A stretch of 64,000 bases of DNA from Thiotrichales bacterium. Its GTDB lineage: Bacteria; Pseudomonadota; Gammaproteobacteria; Francisellales; CACEW01. Each line of letters opens with the position of its first letter. Positions within the stretch are counted from its first letter, which is position 1. The translations under genes and the position numbers were made by a program. Where the stretch lies: the NCBI GenBank assembly GCA_947478175.1, contig CANJUQ010000004.1, positions 1-64,000 on the forward strand, written 5' to 3'. The notes beneath the pieces were generated by a model. It had not been told where the DNA came from and did no database searches. It saw nothing but the letters and a program-made list of their open reading frames with translations. Positions 20,202 through 28,782 of this stretch are shown here, one piece after another.

Positions 20202-20894
20202 TTAGGGCTCAACCATTTCCAATTCATTCAAATGCCCCTGCTCCATTTTGATCTGACGCCGACAGCACGCTGCAATCTTGGGATCATGCGTAATAATCAT
20301 CAATGTCGTCTGTGAAGAAAGATTTAAATCAATAAATAATTTCAAAATATCCCCACCAATTCTGGGATCCAAGGCCCCCGTCGGTTCATCGGCCAAAACC
20401 AAATCAGGCTCGCCCACTAGCGCCCTCGCAATGGCAACCCTTTGCTGCTGTCCGCCTGACAATTGATTCGGCTTGTGATGCCAAAAATTTTCCATTCCCA
20501 CTTTTTTTAAAATCTCTCTCGATTTTTCTTCAATCTTTTCTTCTGGCCATCCCCGATACATCAGTGGCAAACCAATATTTTGCAAAGCATTCATGCGGGG
20601 CAATAAAAAAAACGACTGAAACACAAAACCAATTTTTTGATTTCGAATTTCAGCTCTTTGATCAGAATTTAATTTATCCGCTCTTTCACCATCAAAATAA
20701 TATTCACCCATCGTCGGGACATCTAACAAGCCTAAAATATTCATGAGTGTCGATTTTCCAGACCCTGACTGACCCATGATTGAAACCAGGTCACCTTTTT
20801 GAATATCTAAATCAATCCCTCGCAACACATGCTGGGCATGGCCGCCCAAATGATAGGTTTTATGGATATTGGATAATTGAATTAATGCGGACAT
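20202..20894 (-). CDS. ABC transporter ATP-binding protein (MacB/LolD type)
   Basis: MGQSGSGKSTLMNILGLLD; LSGGQQQRVAIARAL; LADEPTGALD. Confidence 0.88.
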   Translation of the reverse strand: MSALIQLSNIHKTYHLGGHAQHVLRGIDLDIQKGDLVSIMGQSGSGKSTLMNILGLLDVPTMGEYYFDGERADKLNSDQRAEIRNQKIGFVFQSFFLLPRMNALQNIGLPLMYRGWPEEKIEEKSREILKKVGMENFWHHKPNQLSGGQQQRVAIARALVGEPDLVLADEPTGALDPRIGGDILKLFIDLNLSSQTTLMIITHDPKIAACCRRQIKMEQGHLNELEMVEP

Positions 20895-21799
20895 AAAAAA
20901 TTTTCGATCAATTTAAAATCATTACAAAGCAAAACATAATCACATCCAGCCTGCTTAGCTTTTTCAATACATTCTTGAGGCGTCGAAAAATATTTGGCTG
21001 CTTCCATTCCCATATCATCACTAAAAATTTTTCCCGAAAATTTTAATTTTTCTCTCAAAATATTTTTTAGCCAAATCTCAGAGAAACAAGCAGGCAGTGA
21101 ATCTATTGCTGGGTATTTCACCCAAGAGGCCATCACACCCAGTAAAGCAGGACTATTTTTCTCAATACAAATTCTAAAAGGCTCTAAATCCGTCTGAGCC
21201 ATTTTTTCATAATTTCTAAAATCCACAGCTTCTTCTAAATGCGTATCCGCACTCACACCCCCATGCCCCGGAAAATGCTTAATCACAGGAGTCAGCCCAC
21301 CCGATTGCATAGCTTCTATTTCAGCCAGCGCTAATTCAGCGACCACTTGGGGATTTTGATGGTAAGTTCGGCTTCGCAACACATTACTGCCCAAATGCGT
21401 TAAATCTATGACGGGTGCAAAACTAATATCCACGCCAATTTCTTGTAACTCAGCCGCCATGATTTTTCCTCGTTCTCGGGCGAGACTGACACTTTTTTCA
21501 GGATCCTGATCATAAAAACTTCCAATTTCTTCACTGGATTTCAGCCGAGTAAATTCATGATTCGAGAATCTTTGGACCACCCCGCCTTCTTGATCAGCAG
21601 CAATTTTTAATTCGGGATTAATTTTTTTTATTGCTCTACATAATTTTTCAAGCTGTTTTTTATTTTGAAAATTTCTTTTAAATAAAATCACCCCAGCCAC
21701 CCTGGGAGACATTAACCACTCTTGATTAGATATCTCAGGACCTGGCAGGCCAATAAATAAATCTTTATTTATTTTTAAATTTTTATTAATTTTTTTCAT
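20882..21799 (-). CDS. nagZ: Beta-N-acetylhexosaminidase
   Basis: AADQEGGVVQRF; PVIKHFPGHGGVSADTHLE; FSDDMGMEA. Confidence 0.93.
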   Translation of the reverse strand: MKKINKNLKINKDLFIGLPGPEISNQEWLMSPRVAGVILFKRNFQNKKQLEKLCRAIKKINPELKIAADQEGGVVQRFSNHEFTRLKSSEEIGSFYDQDPEKSVSLARERGKIMAAELQEIGVDISFAPVIDLTHLGSNVLRSRTYHQNPQVVAELALAEIEAMQSGGLTPVIKHFPGHGGVSADTHLEEAVDFRNYEKMAQTDLEPFRICIEKNSPALLGVMASWVKYPAIDSLPACFSEIWLKNILREKLKFSGKIFSDDMGMEAAKYFSTPQECIEKAKQAGCDYVLLCNDFKLIENFLCPH

Positions 21800-23241
21800 G
21801 CCGTGACCAATGGTGCTAAAGCTTTTAATAATCGGGCATGAATATTCTCAAACCCACCATTACTCATGATCAAAATATGATCTCCCGGCTGACTGTTTTT
21901 AACTAAAGCCTGGATTAGTAATTCAGTTTCTAAAAATATTTTTGCCTCTATGCCTACTTCTTTAAAAATATTTTTGACATCCCATTTCACCGCCAGGCTT
22001 TGAAAAATATAAACCTCGTCAGCTAATCCAAAAGACTTAGCTAATTCTTCTTTGCCATGGCCTGACTTCAAAGTATTAGATCTAGGTTCAAACACAGCCA
22101 ACACTCGACCTGTATTTTTAGTTTTTTTAGTTTTTTTAGAATTTTTAACATGAGCTTTTAATCCCGCTAATGTCGTTTCAATGGCCGTCGGATGATGCGC
22201 AAAGTCATCATAAACACTCACGTCTCCCACGTTACCTTTGAGCTCCATTCTTCTTTTAACGCCTTTAAAATTAGCTAACGCTTGAATAGCATCTTCAGGT
22301 TTTAATCCCGCATGATGCGCCGCTGCAATCGCCGTCAAAGCATTGTTAACATTATGTTGGCCCAGCAAATCCCAATTCACTTTTCCCACTAATTTCTCTT
22401 CGCACCATACTTCAAAACTTGACCCATCTGACCCTAACCCCACTCCAGATCCAGATTTAACTTCTGGCTTAAATCTCGCCTGCCAACGGCCCTCTAGACC
22501 CACCGTATCTTGCTCGCTAAATACTCCCCAACTTAAAACCTCTTCAATGGATTTAATTCCCTTGGGATAAATCACGCGACCATGGCTAGGTAAAATTTTT
22601 AACACATGATGAAACTGACGTTGGATCATTTTGAGATCATCAAAAATATCCGCATGATCAAATTCCAAATTATTAATAATTAAACTATTCGGGCGGCAGT
22701 GAAGAAATTTCGATCTTTTATCAAAAAATCCTGTGTCATATTCATCGCCTTCAATCACAAAAAATGGATCTTCACCCAGCTTTGCTGACACACCAAAATT
22801 ACTCGGAATCCCACCAATTAAAAATCCTGGTTTCAGCCCATTAAATTCTAAGATCCAAGCTAACAAAGACGACGTCGTGGTTTTTCCATGCGTTCCCGTC
22901 ACACACAAGACCCAGCGGTTTCGCAAGACTTTTTCTTCTAACCAAGCGGGCCCTGAAATTAACTCTCTTTTTTCATCCAGCATTTTTTCTATCACGGGCA
23001 TCCCACGGCGCATGACATTGCCAATAATTATTTCGTCGACTTCATCCAAAATTGCTAAGCTTTCTAGGCTTTCAAACCCTTCAAACACTTCAATCCCCAG
23101 ACTTTCTAAATAATCACTCATGGGGGGATAACAATGCTGATCAGACCCCGTCACTTCATACCCTAATTCTTTCGCAAGGGTCGCAATACCAGCCATGAAA
23201 GTCCCTGCAATGCCCAAAATATGTAGCCGTTTTTTCTTCAT
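21796..23241 (-). CDS. mpl: UDP-MurNAc:L-Ala-gamma-D-Glu-meso-DAP ligase
   Basis: LHILGIAGTFMAGIATLAKELG; VTGTHGKTTTSSLLAWI; DDFAHHPTAI. Confidence 0.93.
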   Translation of the reverse strand: MKKKRLHILGIAGTFMAGIATLAKELGYEVTGSDQHCYPPMSDYLESLGIEVFEGFESLESLAILDEVDEIIIGNVMRRGMPVIEKMLDEKRELISGPAWLEEKVLRNRWVLCVTGTHGKTTTSSLLAWILEFNGLKPGFLIGGIPSNFGVSAKLGEDPFFVIEGDEYDTGFFDKRSKFLHCRPNSLIINNLEFDHADIFDDLKMIQRQFHHVLKILPSHGRVIYPKGIKSIEEVLSWGVFSEQDTVGLEGRWQARFKPEVKSGSGVGLGSDGSSFEVWCEEKLVGKVNWDLLGQHNVNNALTAIAAAHHAGLKPEDAIQALANFKGVKRRMELKGNVGDVSVYDDFAHHPTAIETTLAGLKAHVKNSKKTKKTKNTGRVLAVFEPRSNTLKSGHGKEELAKSFGLADEVYIFQSLAVKWDVKNIFKEVGIEAKIFLETELLIQALVKNSQPGDHILIMSNGGFENIHARLLKALAPLVTA

Positions 23242-23368
23242 GATTTATTTCCCTGTCCCTAGCAATTTTTAAGCGGCCGGATTCTAAACAAGCGCGTTCT
23301 TTTGGCAATGCGAGAAGAGACAGATAGAATCCCGCCCCCGTTGAACGCCCTCATTTGAAATTAAAAAA

Positions 23369-23965
23369 ATGCCACATCGCCCGACTCAGAATGCCCATGT
23401 TTTAAAACATTCACCCCATGATAATTTCTCTCAAGATCCCCAGTTAGCTTTAATTAGCCCAAGTACTAGATCAGCTAAATCATCTGAACTAGCGGATCTG
23501 TTGATCCAATGTCTAAAACAAAAAAATCTTAAAAAATCTTTATCCCTATTCTCTCCAGAAGTTTTTTCTCATAACCCTTCCCGACATCTTCAGAGACACA
23601 CAGACACTATTATTGCGATGACTGAAAAGCCTGGCGGCTGGATTTTGCGGGGAAGCTCTGGAAAAAATTATGCGGCTCAGGCTTGCTTGATCATGACAGA
23701 TCTAACCCAATCGCTTAGACAATCAGACACTCTTTTATTACAAAACTTAGATAATCACCGATATCTGGTTCCTGATTTAAACAATTTAAATAATTTAAAT
23801 CCTAATCAATCTGGCTTAATTTTATTAAACCCCAATCATTCAGCGATCTCAGATGTCCCAAGAATCTCTGAAAAATTATTTTTAATTAATCACACTCAAA
23901 ATTCAGAAAATTCAGCTCAATTAAAAACTATTTTATTAGACATCATTCAGGCTTTGTGGGGGTGA
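23369..23965 (+). CDS. Hypothetical protein
   Basis: 198-aa ORF, no recognised domain. Confidence 0.5.
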   Translation: MPHRPTQNAHVLKHSPHDNFSQDPQLALISPSTRSAKSSELADLLIQCLKQKNLKKSLSLFSPEVFSHNPSRHLQRHTDTIIAMTEKPGGWILRGSSGKNYAAQACLIMTDLTQSLRQSDTLLLQNLDNHRYLVPDLNNLNNLNPNQSGLILLNPNHSAISDVPRISEKLFLINHTQNSENSAQLKTILLDIIQALWG

Positions 23966-24011
23966 TTTTTAAATAATCACTCTCAGCCTACTCTCCCGTT
24001 AGTCTTCGTTG

Positions 24012-24054
24012 TTTTTATGCAAATATGGAATGCCACTCCATTTTTGCATAAAAA
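24012..24054. repeat. AT-rich long-armed palindrome
   Basis: TTTTTATGCAAATATGGA-ATGCCAC-TCCATTTTTGCATAAAAA; 18-bp arms, one mismatch. Confidence 0.75.
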
Positions 24055-24180
24055 AAAACCAGCTCAGCCATTTCAAACCATTTCAAACTATTCATTGCCC
24101 TAAACTTTAAGCCCTTCTAAAATCTCGCCCTTTTTAAATATCTTCTTAGAATTTCATTAATCACTAAGGTCCATTGATTC

Positions 24181-24618
24181 ATGCACCAAGTTAAACACAG
24201 CGCCATAGTTCCCTACTCTTGCGAAGCCATGTATCACCTAGTCAATGACGTAAAGTCTTACCCAGAATTCATTCCTCATTGTTCTAAAACAGAAATCCAT
24301 GAGCACACACCCAATCACATGAAAGCGACCATTTATTTAAAAAAAGGGCCATTTTCTTACTCTTTTACAACACAGAATACTTGCCACTTTCCTCATCAAA
24401 TTTATCTGGAATTACTAGAGGGCCCTTTTTCTTCTTTAAAAGGCCACTGGCAATTTGATCCCTTGGGAGACCCGTTAAATCCTGCTTGCAAAGTGTCTCT
24501 CGAACTTAAATTCTCAATAAAAAATTCACTCTTAAATCATGCCTTCGCCAAACTTTTTGATTCCCTGGCCAATCAAATGCTCGATGCGTTTTGCCAGCGG
24601 GCCGCGAAACAAAATTAA
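24181..24618 (+). CDS. ratA: RatA/COQ10-like START-domain protein
   Basis: HSAIVPYSCEAMYHLVNDVKSYPEFIPHCSKTEI; neighbours rnfH. Confidence 0.88.
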   Translation: MHQVKHSAIVPYSCEAMYHLVNDVKSYPEFIPHCSKTEIHEHTPNHMKATIYLKKGPFSYSFTTQNTCHFPHQIYLELLEGPFSSLKGHWQFDPLGDPLNPACKVSLELKFSIKNSLLNHAFAKLFDSLANQMLDAFCQRAAKQN

Positions 24619-24643
24619 AAATAAAAACAGAAGGATTTTTTTC

Positions 24644-24964
24644 ATGTGGATCGAAATTATTTATGCCCTGCCAGAAAAACAAAATATTCTAAAAATTAAA
24701 TTCACCCCCGGCATGACGGCACTTCAAGCTTTAAAACAATCAGATCTGTTAGAACAATATCCAGACTGGGATCTAGAAAAATTAAATTTGGGAATCTTTA
24801 GCGAAAAAATAAATCTAGATACCCCACTAAATCCCGGTGATCGTTTGGAAATCTATCGACCCCTGATTGCCGACCCTAAAGTTAAGCGCCAACAAAACGT
24901 TAAACCCATGGGTAAATGGCACAATGCTAGAACCGGGTGCAAGACAGGGGTTAAAAAATCTTAA
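24644..24964 (+). CDS. rnfH: RnfH family protein (start trimmed)
   Basis: IEIIYALPEKQNILKIKFTPGMTALQAL...LNPGDRLEIYRPLIADPK. Confidence 0.9.
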   Translation: MWIEIIYALPEKQNILKIKFTPGMTALQALKQSDLLEQYPDWDLEKLNLGIFSEKINLDTPLNPGDRLEIYRPLIADPKVKRQQNVKPMGKWHNARTGCKTGVKKS

Positions 24965-25022
24965 TAGTCCAGGTATGATGCCGTGGCTTTCTTCAGTCCC
25001 TAGTTTTAATCAGGATTTCCCC

Positions 25023-25379
25023 ATGCGTTTTTATTCTAGTTTTGGTTTCGGCTCTATTTTGGGTTTAGTTTTAATTCTCACCGCCTGCACGCCTTATCAC
25101 CAGCAGATTCAACAAGGCAATATCATTACCTCCGAAATGATGGCGAAGCTTTCACCCCACATGACTAAAGAACAGGTCGCTTATGTTTTGGGAACCCCTG
25201 ATATTCAAAATCCTTGGAATTCCAACGAATGGTATTACGTTTATACCAATAAAGAAGACGGAAAAACTTTGGTCAGAAATCATTTAAAACTAGATTTCAC
25301 CGATGACAAATTAACTCATATTGAAGGCACTTACGCGCCACCGTCTGAACTTCAATACACCACGGTTGAAACTAACTAA
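25023..25379 (+). CDS. bamE: Outer membrane assembly lipoprotein BamE (start trimmed)
   Basis: Lipobox LILTAC; QQGNIITSEMMAKLSPHMTKEQVAYVLGTPDI. Confidence 0.9.
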   Translation: MRFYSSFGFGSILGLVLILTACTPYHQQIQQGNIITSEMMAKLSPHMTKEQVAYVLGTPDIQNPWNSNEWYYVYTNKEDGKTLVRNHLKLDFTDDKLTHIEGTYAPPSELQYTTVETN

Positions 25380-25382
25380 GAC

Positions 25383-25450
25383 GGGCGAATACAAGATTTG
25401 CCCCTACACCCTCATTCTTAGAAAGGACGAACACACAGGTCCGCCCCTAC
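25383..25450. repeat. Two REP-like elements in the same orientation (25383-25407 and 25425-25450)
   Basis: GGGCGAATACAAGATTTGCCCCTAC and GGACGAACACACAGGTCCGCCCCTAC. Confidence 0.85.
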
Positions 25451-28400
25451 AAAAATTTCAATAATTGACTGATTCTGGGGAAATATAAATACAACTGAAT
25501 CTCTCTTGCCTGGCTTTCTTTTAATTTTATTAATTTCCCATAGCGTTCTAACTGATCTCGATATTTTTCTTTCTCTCTTTCTAAAAAATATCCCATAGAT
25601 TCCCCTGATCCTGGCTGAGATAACTTGTAATCAATAATCACTCGCGCCCCAGAATTTTTATCGATAAAAGTCCTATCAATAATATTTTCTGAATGACCCA
25701 ACCACAGTGATAATTCAGACATCGCCTCTGGGTGAGATTCTAAAATCCACTGACCTTGAGGATCTTGCAGAGTTTTTTCACAGATTTTCAAAATATCTTG
25801 AGCCATTTTTTCAGGATCACTTGCGCCATTTAAATAACATTCGGAAAGAATCTTAGATCTCCAGTGATTAATTTCTTTCGGTAATTTTTTAAAATTTAAA
25901 TCCAAATTTAAATCCAAATTTAAATTAGTAATTTGTTCTAAACAGCGATGGGTTATCACCCCCAATATTTTCTCGTCTAACCCATATTCCGGTTTTTCGG
26001 GATGGTTAAAATTTTCTAGGTCTGGGATTTCTGGCAAATCAAAGCCCATAGAAATATTCATGGGGATTCGTTGAATTCCTCGACCCTCTTTTTGACCCCC
26101 TCTCTGTCCCTCAACGCCAATGCGTTTCGGGCCTGTCTCTCCCGCAAGGGGAGAGACGATATCAAGCCCGTAAATCCCACCCGATCTGCCAGCACCAATC
26201 ACCGGCCAAAAAACAGAAAGTGCCGATCCTGATTTTGGTTTTTTAATCTCTCCCTCAGGTGTTAATTCAATTTCGCCTATCAAACTTAATCTTGACTTGG
26301 CTCTCGTCGCAGCGACATACAGCAATCTAATAAATTCCATCTGGTCTTTTTCTTTTTCGAGACCATATAAAAATTGATAAAGCGGACTGTCTTCTTTTTC
26401 TTTGCCACGATGCGGCGCCATCAATAATTCATGCTCACCCATGGGACTCACCCAGTCTTGCCATAAAAATAAAGGCTTCTCCATCACTCGAGAGCTTTGA
26501 TTGGGCATGACTAAAAACACATGATCAAACTCCAAGCCCTTAGATTTATGAACAGTCATAATCTCAACTGGATTTTTAGAATCGGGCAGCGGCTTGGCAT
26601 ATAAACTTTCTAAAGAATTTTCTAGAACTTCTCGTTCGGGAAGACGGTGAGCGGGTTTTAATTTTTTTAATAAATCAAAATAACGCTCAGCACTTTCTAG
26701 TTCTTCTTGATGATTTAAGCCCTCAGGAAACCCTAAGGCATTCCAGAGTTTAAAAACCAAGACATCAATAGACTCTCGAGTTTTAAACTTTAAAGCTGTT
26801 TTGATTCTGGGCAATAATAATTTCAAACGGTTTTGGGCATGACTAGATAACTGGTTAATTAATTCAGGGATTTCTAGTTTTTCTAAAAAAATTCTTTGTG
26901 CGTCATCCGCATTATTCACGTCATCCGATTGTGCAATGGCTAACAAATCTTTTAATTCAAACCCAAACACCGGCGTTCTTAATAACGCCATCCAAGATAA
27001 ATCATCTTTTAAATCATAAAGCGCATAAGTCAGCGTTAAACAATCTAGAACCACCGATTTTTCTTTCAGATTTTCAATATCAACGCCCCGATAAGCAATA
27101 TTTCTATTAGACAAAGCCGGTAAGATATTTTTCAAATGGGATCTAGCACGAACCAAAATAGCCATCGAATGATTGGGGAACTCAGTCTGATATTGGACAA
27201 TTTTTTCAGCCAGGCTATTGGCCATATTTTCGGGGGACTCTTCTAAAACAATTTCGACGCCTTTAGGGCGAACACAAGATTCAGGTTCGCCCCTACAAGA
27301 TAATTCGTTAGGTGAAGAAGATGGCGCATAGGTCACCGCTCCAAACAATCCTTCTTTTTGTTTGGGAAATATTTCTGAAAAAACCTGATTGATCCAATGA
27401 ATTATCTCGGGCGTCGATCTGAAATTGATTTTTAACTGCAAAAAATCAAGTTTAATTTCTCCCAGGCCATCCTCAATTGTCTTTAAAAATAATCCGACAT
27501 CCGCCTGCCTAAATCGATAAATCGATTGCATCGGATCTCCGACTAGAAAAATCGTCCGACCATCACCTGGCTGCCACTCTCGAACCATCGAAGCTAATAA
27601 TCGATACTGATGCTGTGAAGTATCTTGATATTCATCCACTAAAAGATGTGAAAGCTGGTAGTCCAGTCTTAACAAAATATCACTCGGGGAATCTTCATCG
27701 CCCAAAGCTTGCAAAGCGTTTAACGCAATCTCGGTAAAATCGACTTTCTTGCGTGTCTGAAAAACAATTTGTAAATACGCCGTCGCGGCTTTTAAGACTT
27801 CGATCCAGTCTTGCATCAATGCCCAGCCTTCCTGAGTAAATTCCTGAGTAAACTCTTGAGAAGGCAAACTACGAATACGAATCAGCTGTTCAATAAAACC
27901 AGGATGACTTTCAAGCTGTTCTAATAATTCTTCCATCGCTTTTTTTTCGGGAGACTTAGGCAAAAACCCCTGACGTTTATCGACTTGTTTTCTGAGGGTG
28001 TTTTTATCAGTCAGTAATATATTGGCAAGGGCATGAAAATTTAAACCCAGATCCGAAATAACAGGCACATTTAAACATTCTGGCCACTGCTCTTCTAGAT
28101 TCCCCAGCATCTCTTCCGTCACATGATCCAATGATTTTTTTAAAGCCTCTTCCCACCCCGCCTCTGGATTCAGCTTTAAAATAATATCCAGCCACATGGC
28201 CCGCTTAGCTAACATACTTTTTAACAAATCTTTAAAACGATCCAAGCGGTTATCTAAATAAAATAAACATCGTTTTAACGCCGAGTTAAATGGCAAATTT
28301 TCTTTCAACCCCAGTAATAATTGATCCATGGCTTCTTGATATAAATCATTGGGCAAATCCGTCACTTCAAAATTTTCACCAAACTTGGCAGAGATGGGCA

Positions 28401-28782
28401 ACTGAGCTGTGAGATAGGCACAGAGCGAATCAATCGTACTGATTCTTAATCGACCCGTATTTTCTAGTAATCGCCAATGATTTTTTTGACTGTGAATTAA
28501 TACAGCTTTGGCTAATTTAAAATTAATTTTTTCATGCTCAGCCTTGGGTTCAATACCTAACTGAGCTGTTCTCAAAGCTGCCAAAATTCTAGCCTGCATC
28601 TCACTGGCCGCTTTCTTAGTAAAAGTAATCGCCAAGACTTCTTCTGGCTCTTGCACTCTAGCCAACATGGCCAAAAATCTTCCCACTAATAATTCTGTCT
28701 TTCCCGATCCAGCCGGTGCTTGAACAATCCAGGATTTTTCAGGATCCAATGCTTGAATTCTTTCATGCTGATCTAAAATCAC
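25447..28782 (-). CDS. addA: UvrD-type helicase/exonuclease (AddA-like)
   Basis: VQAPAGSGKTELLVGRFLAML; LAITFTKKAASEM; LVDEYQDTSQHQYRLL; C-terminal nuclease motif ARVIIDYKLS. Confidence 0.88.
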   Translation of the reverse strand: MILDQHERIQALDPEKSWIVQAPAGSGKTELLVGRFLAMLARVQEPEEVLAITFTKKAASEMQARILAALRTAQLGIEPKAEHEKINFKLAKAVLIHSQKNHWRLLENTGRLRISTIDSLCAYLTAQLPISAKFGENFEVTDLPNDLYQEAMDQLLLGLKENLPFNSALKRCLFYLDNRLDRFKDLLKSMLAKRAMWLDIILKLNPEAGWEEALKKSLDHVTEEMLGNLEEQWPECLNVPVISDLGLNFHALANILLTDKNTLRKQVDKRQGFLPKSPEKKAMEELLEQLESHPGFIEQLIRIRSLPSQEFTQEFTQEGWALMQDWIEVLKAATAYLQIVFQTRKKVDFTEIALNALQALGDEDSPSDILLRLDYQLSHLLVDEYQDTSQHQYRLLASMVREWQPGDGRTIFLVGDPMQSIYRFRQADVGLFLKTIEDGLGEIKLDFLQLKINFRSTPEIIHWINQVFSEIFPKQKEGLFGAVTYAPSSSPNELSCRGEPESCVRPKGVEIVLEESPENMANSLAEKIVQYQTEFPNHSMAILVRARSHLKNILPALSNRNIAYRGVDIENLKEKSVVLDCLTLTYALYDLKDDLSWMALLRTPVFGFELKDLLAIAQSDDVNNADDAQRIFLEKLEIPELINQLSSHAQNRLKLLLPRIKTALKFKTRESIDVLVFKLWNALGFPEGLNHQEELESAERYFDLLKKLKPAHRLPEREVLENSLESLYAKPLPDSKNPVEIMTVHKSKGLEFDHVFLVMPNQSSRVMEKPLFLWQDWVSPMGEHELLMAPHRGKEKEDSPLYQFLYGLEKEKDQMEFIRLLYVAATRAKSRLSLIGEIELTPEGEIKKPKSGSALSVFWPVIGAGRSGGIYGLDIVSPLAGETGPKRIGVEGQRGGQKEGRGIQRIPMNISMGFDLPEIPDLENFNHPEKPEYGLDEKILGVITHRCLEQITNLNLDLNLDLNFKKLPKEINHWRSKILSECYLNGASDPEKMAQDILKICEKTLQDPQGQWILESHPEAMSELSLWLGHSENIIDRTFIDKNSGARVIIDYKLSQPGSGESMGYFLEREKEKYRDQLERYGKLIKLKESQAREIQLYLYFPRISQLLKFL
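26135..26157. repeat. Perfect hairpin GTCTCTCCC-gcaag-GGGAGAGAC inside addA
   Basis: 9-bp perfect arms inside the coding region. Confidence 0.8.
27266..27296. repeat. REP-like element inside addA
   Basis: GGGCGAACACAAGATTCAGGTTCGCCCCTAC, same family as the intergenic copies. Confidence 0.85.

Noticed and set aside
22343-23113. Antisense ORFs over mpl (22343..22570, 22733..23113)
   Set aside because: Opposite strand of a confident conserved gene; composition follows codon shadowing.
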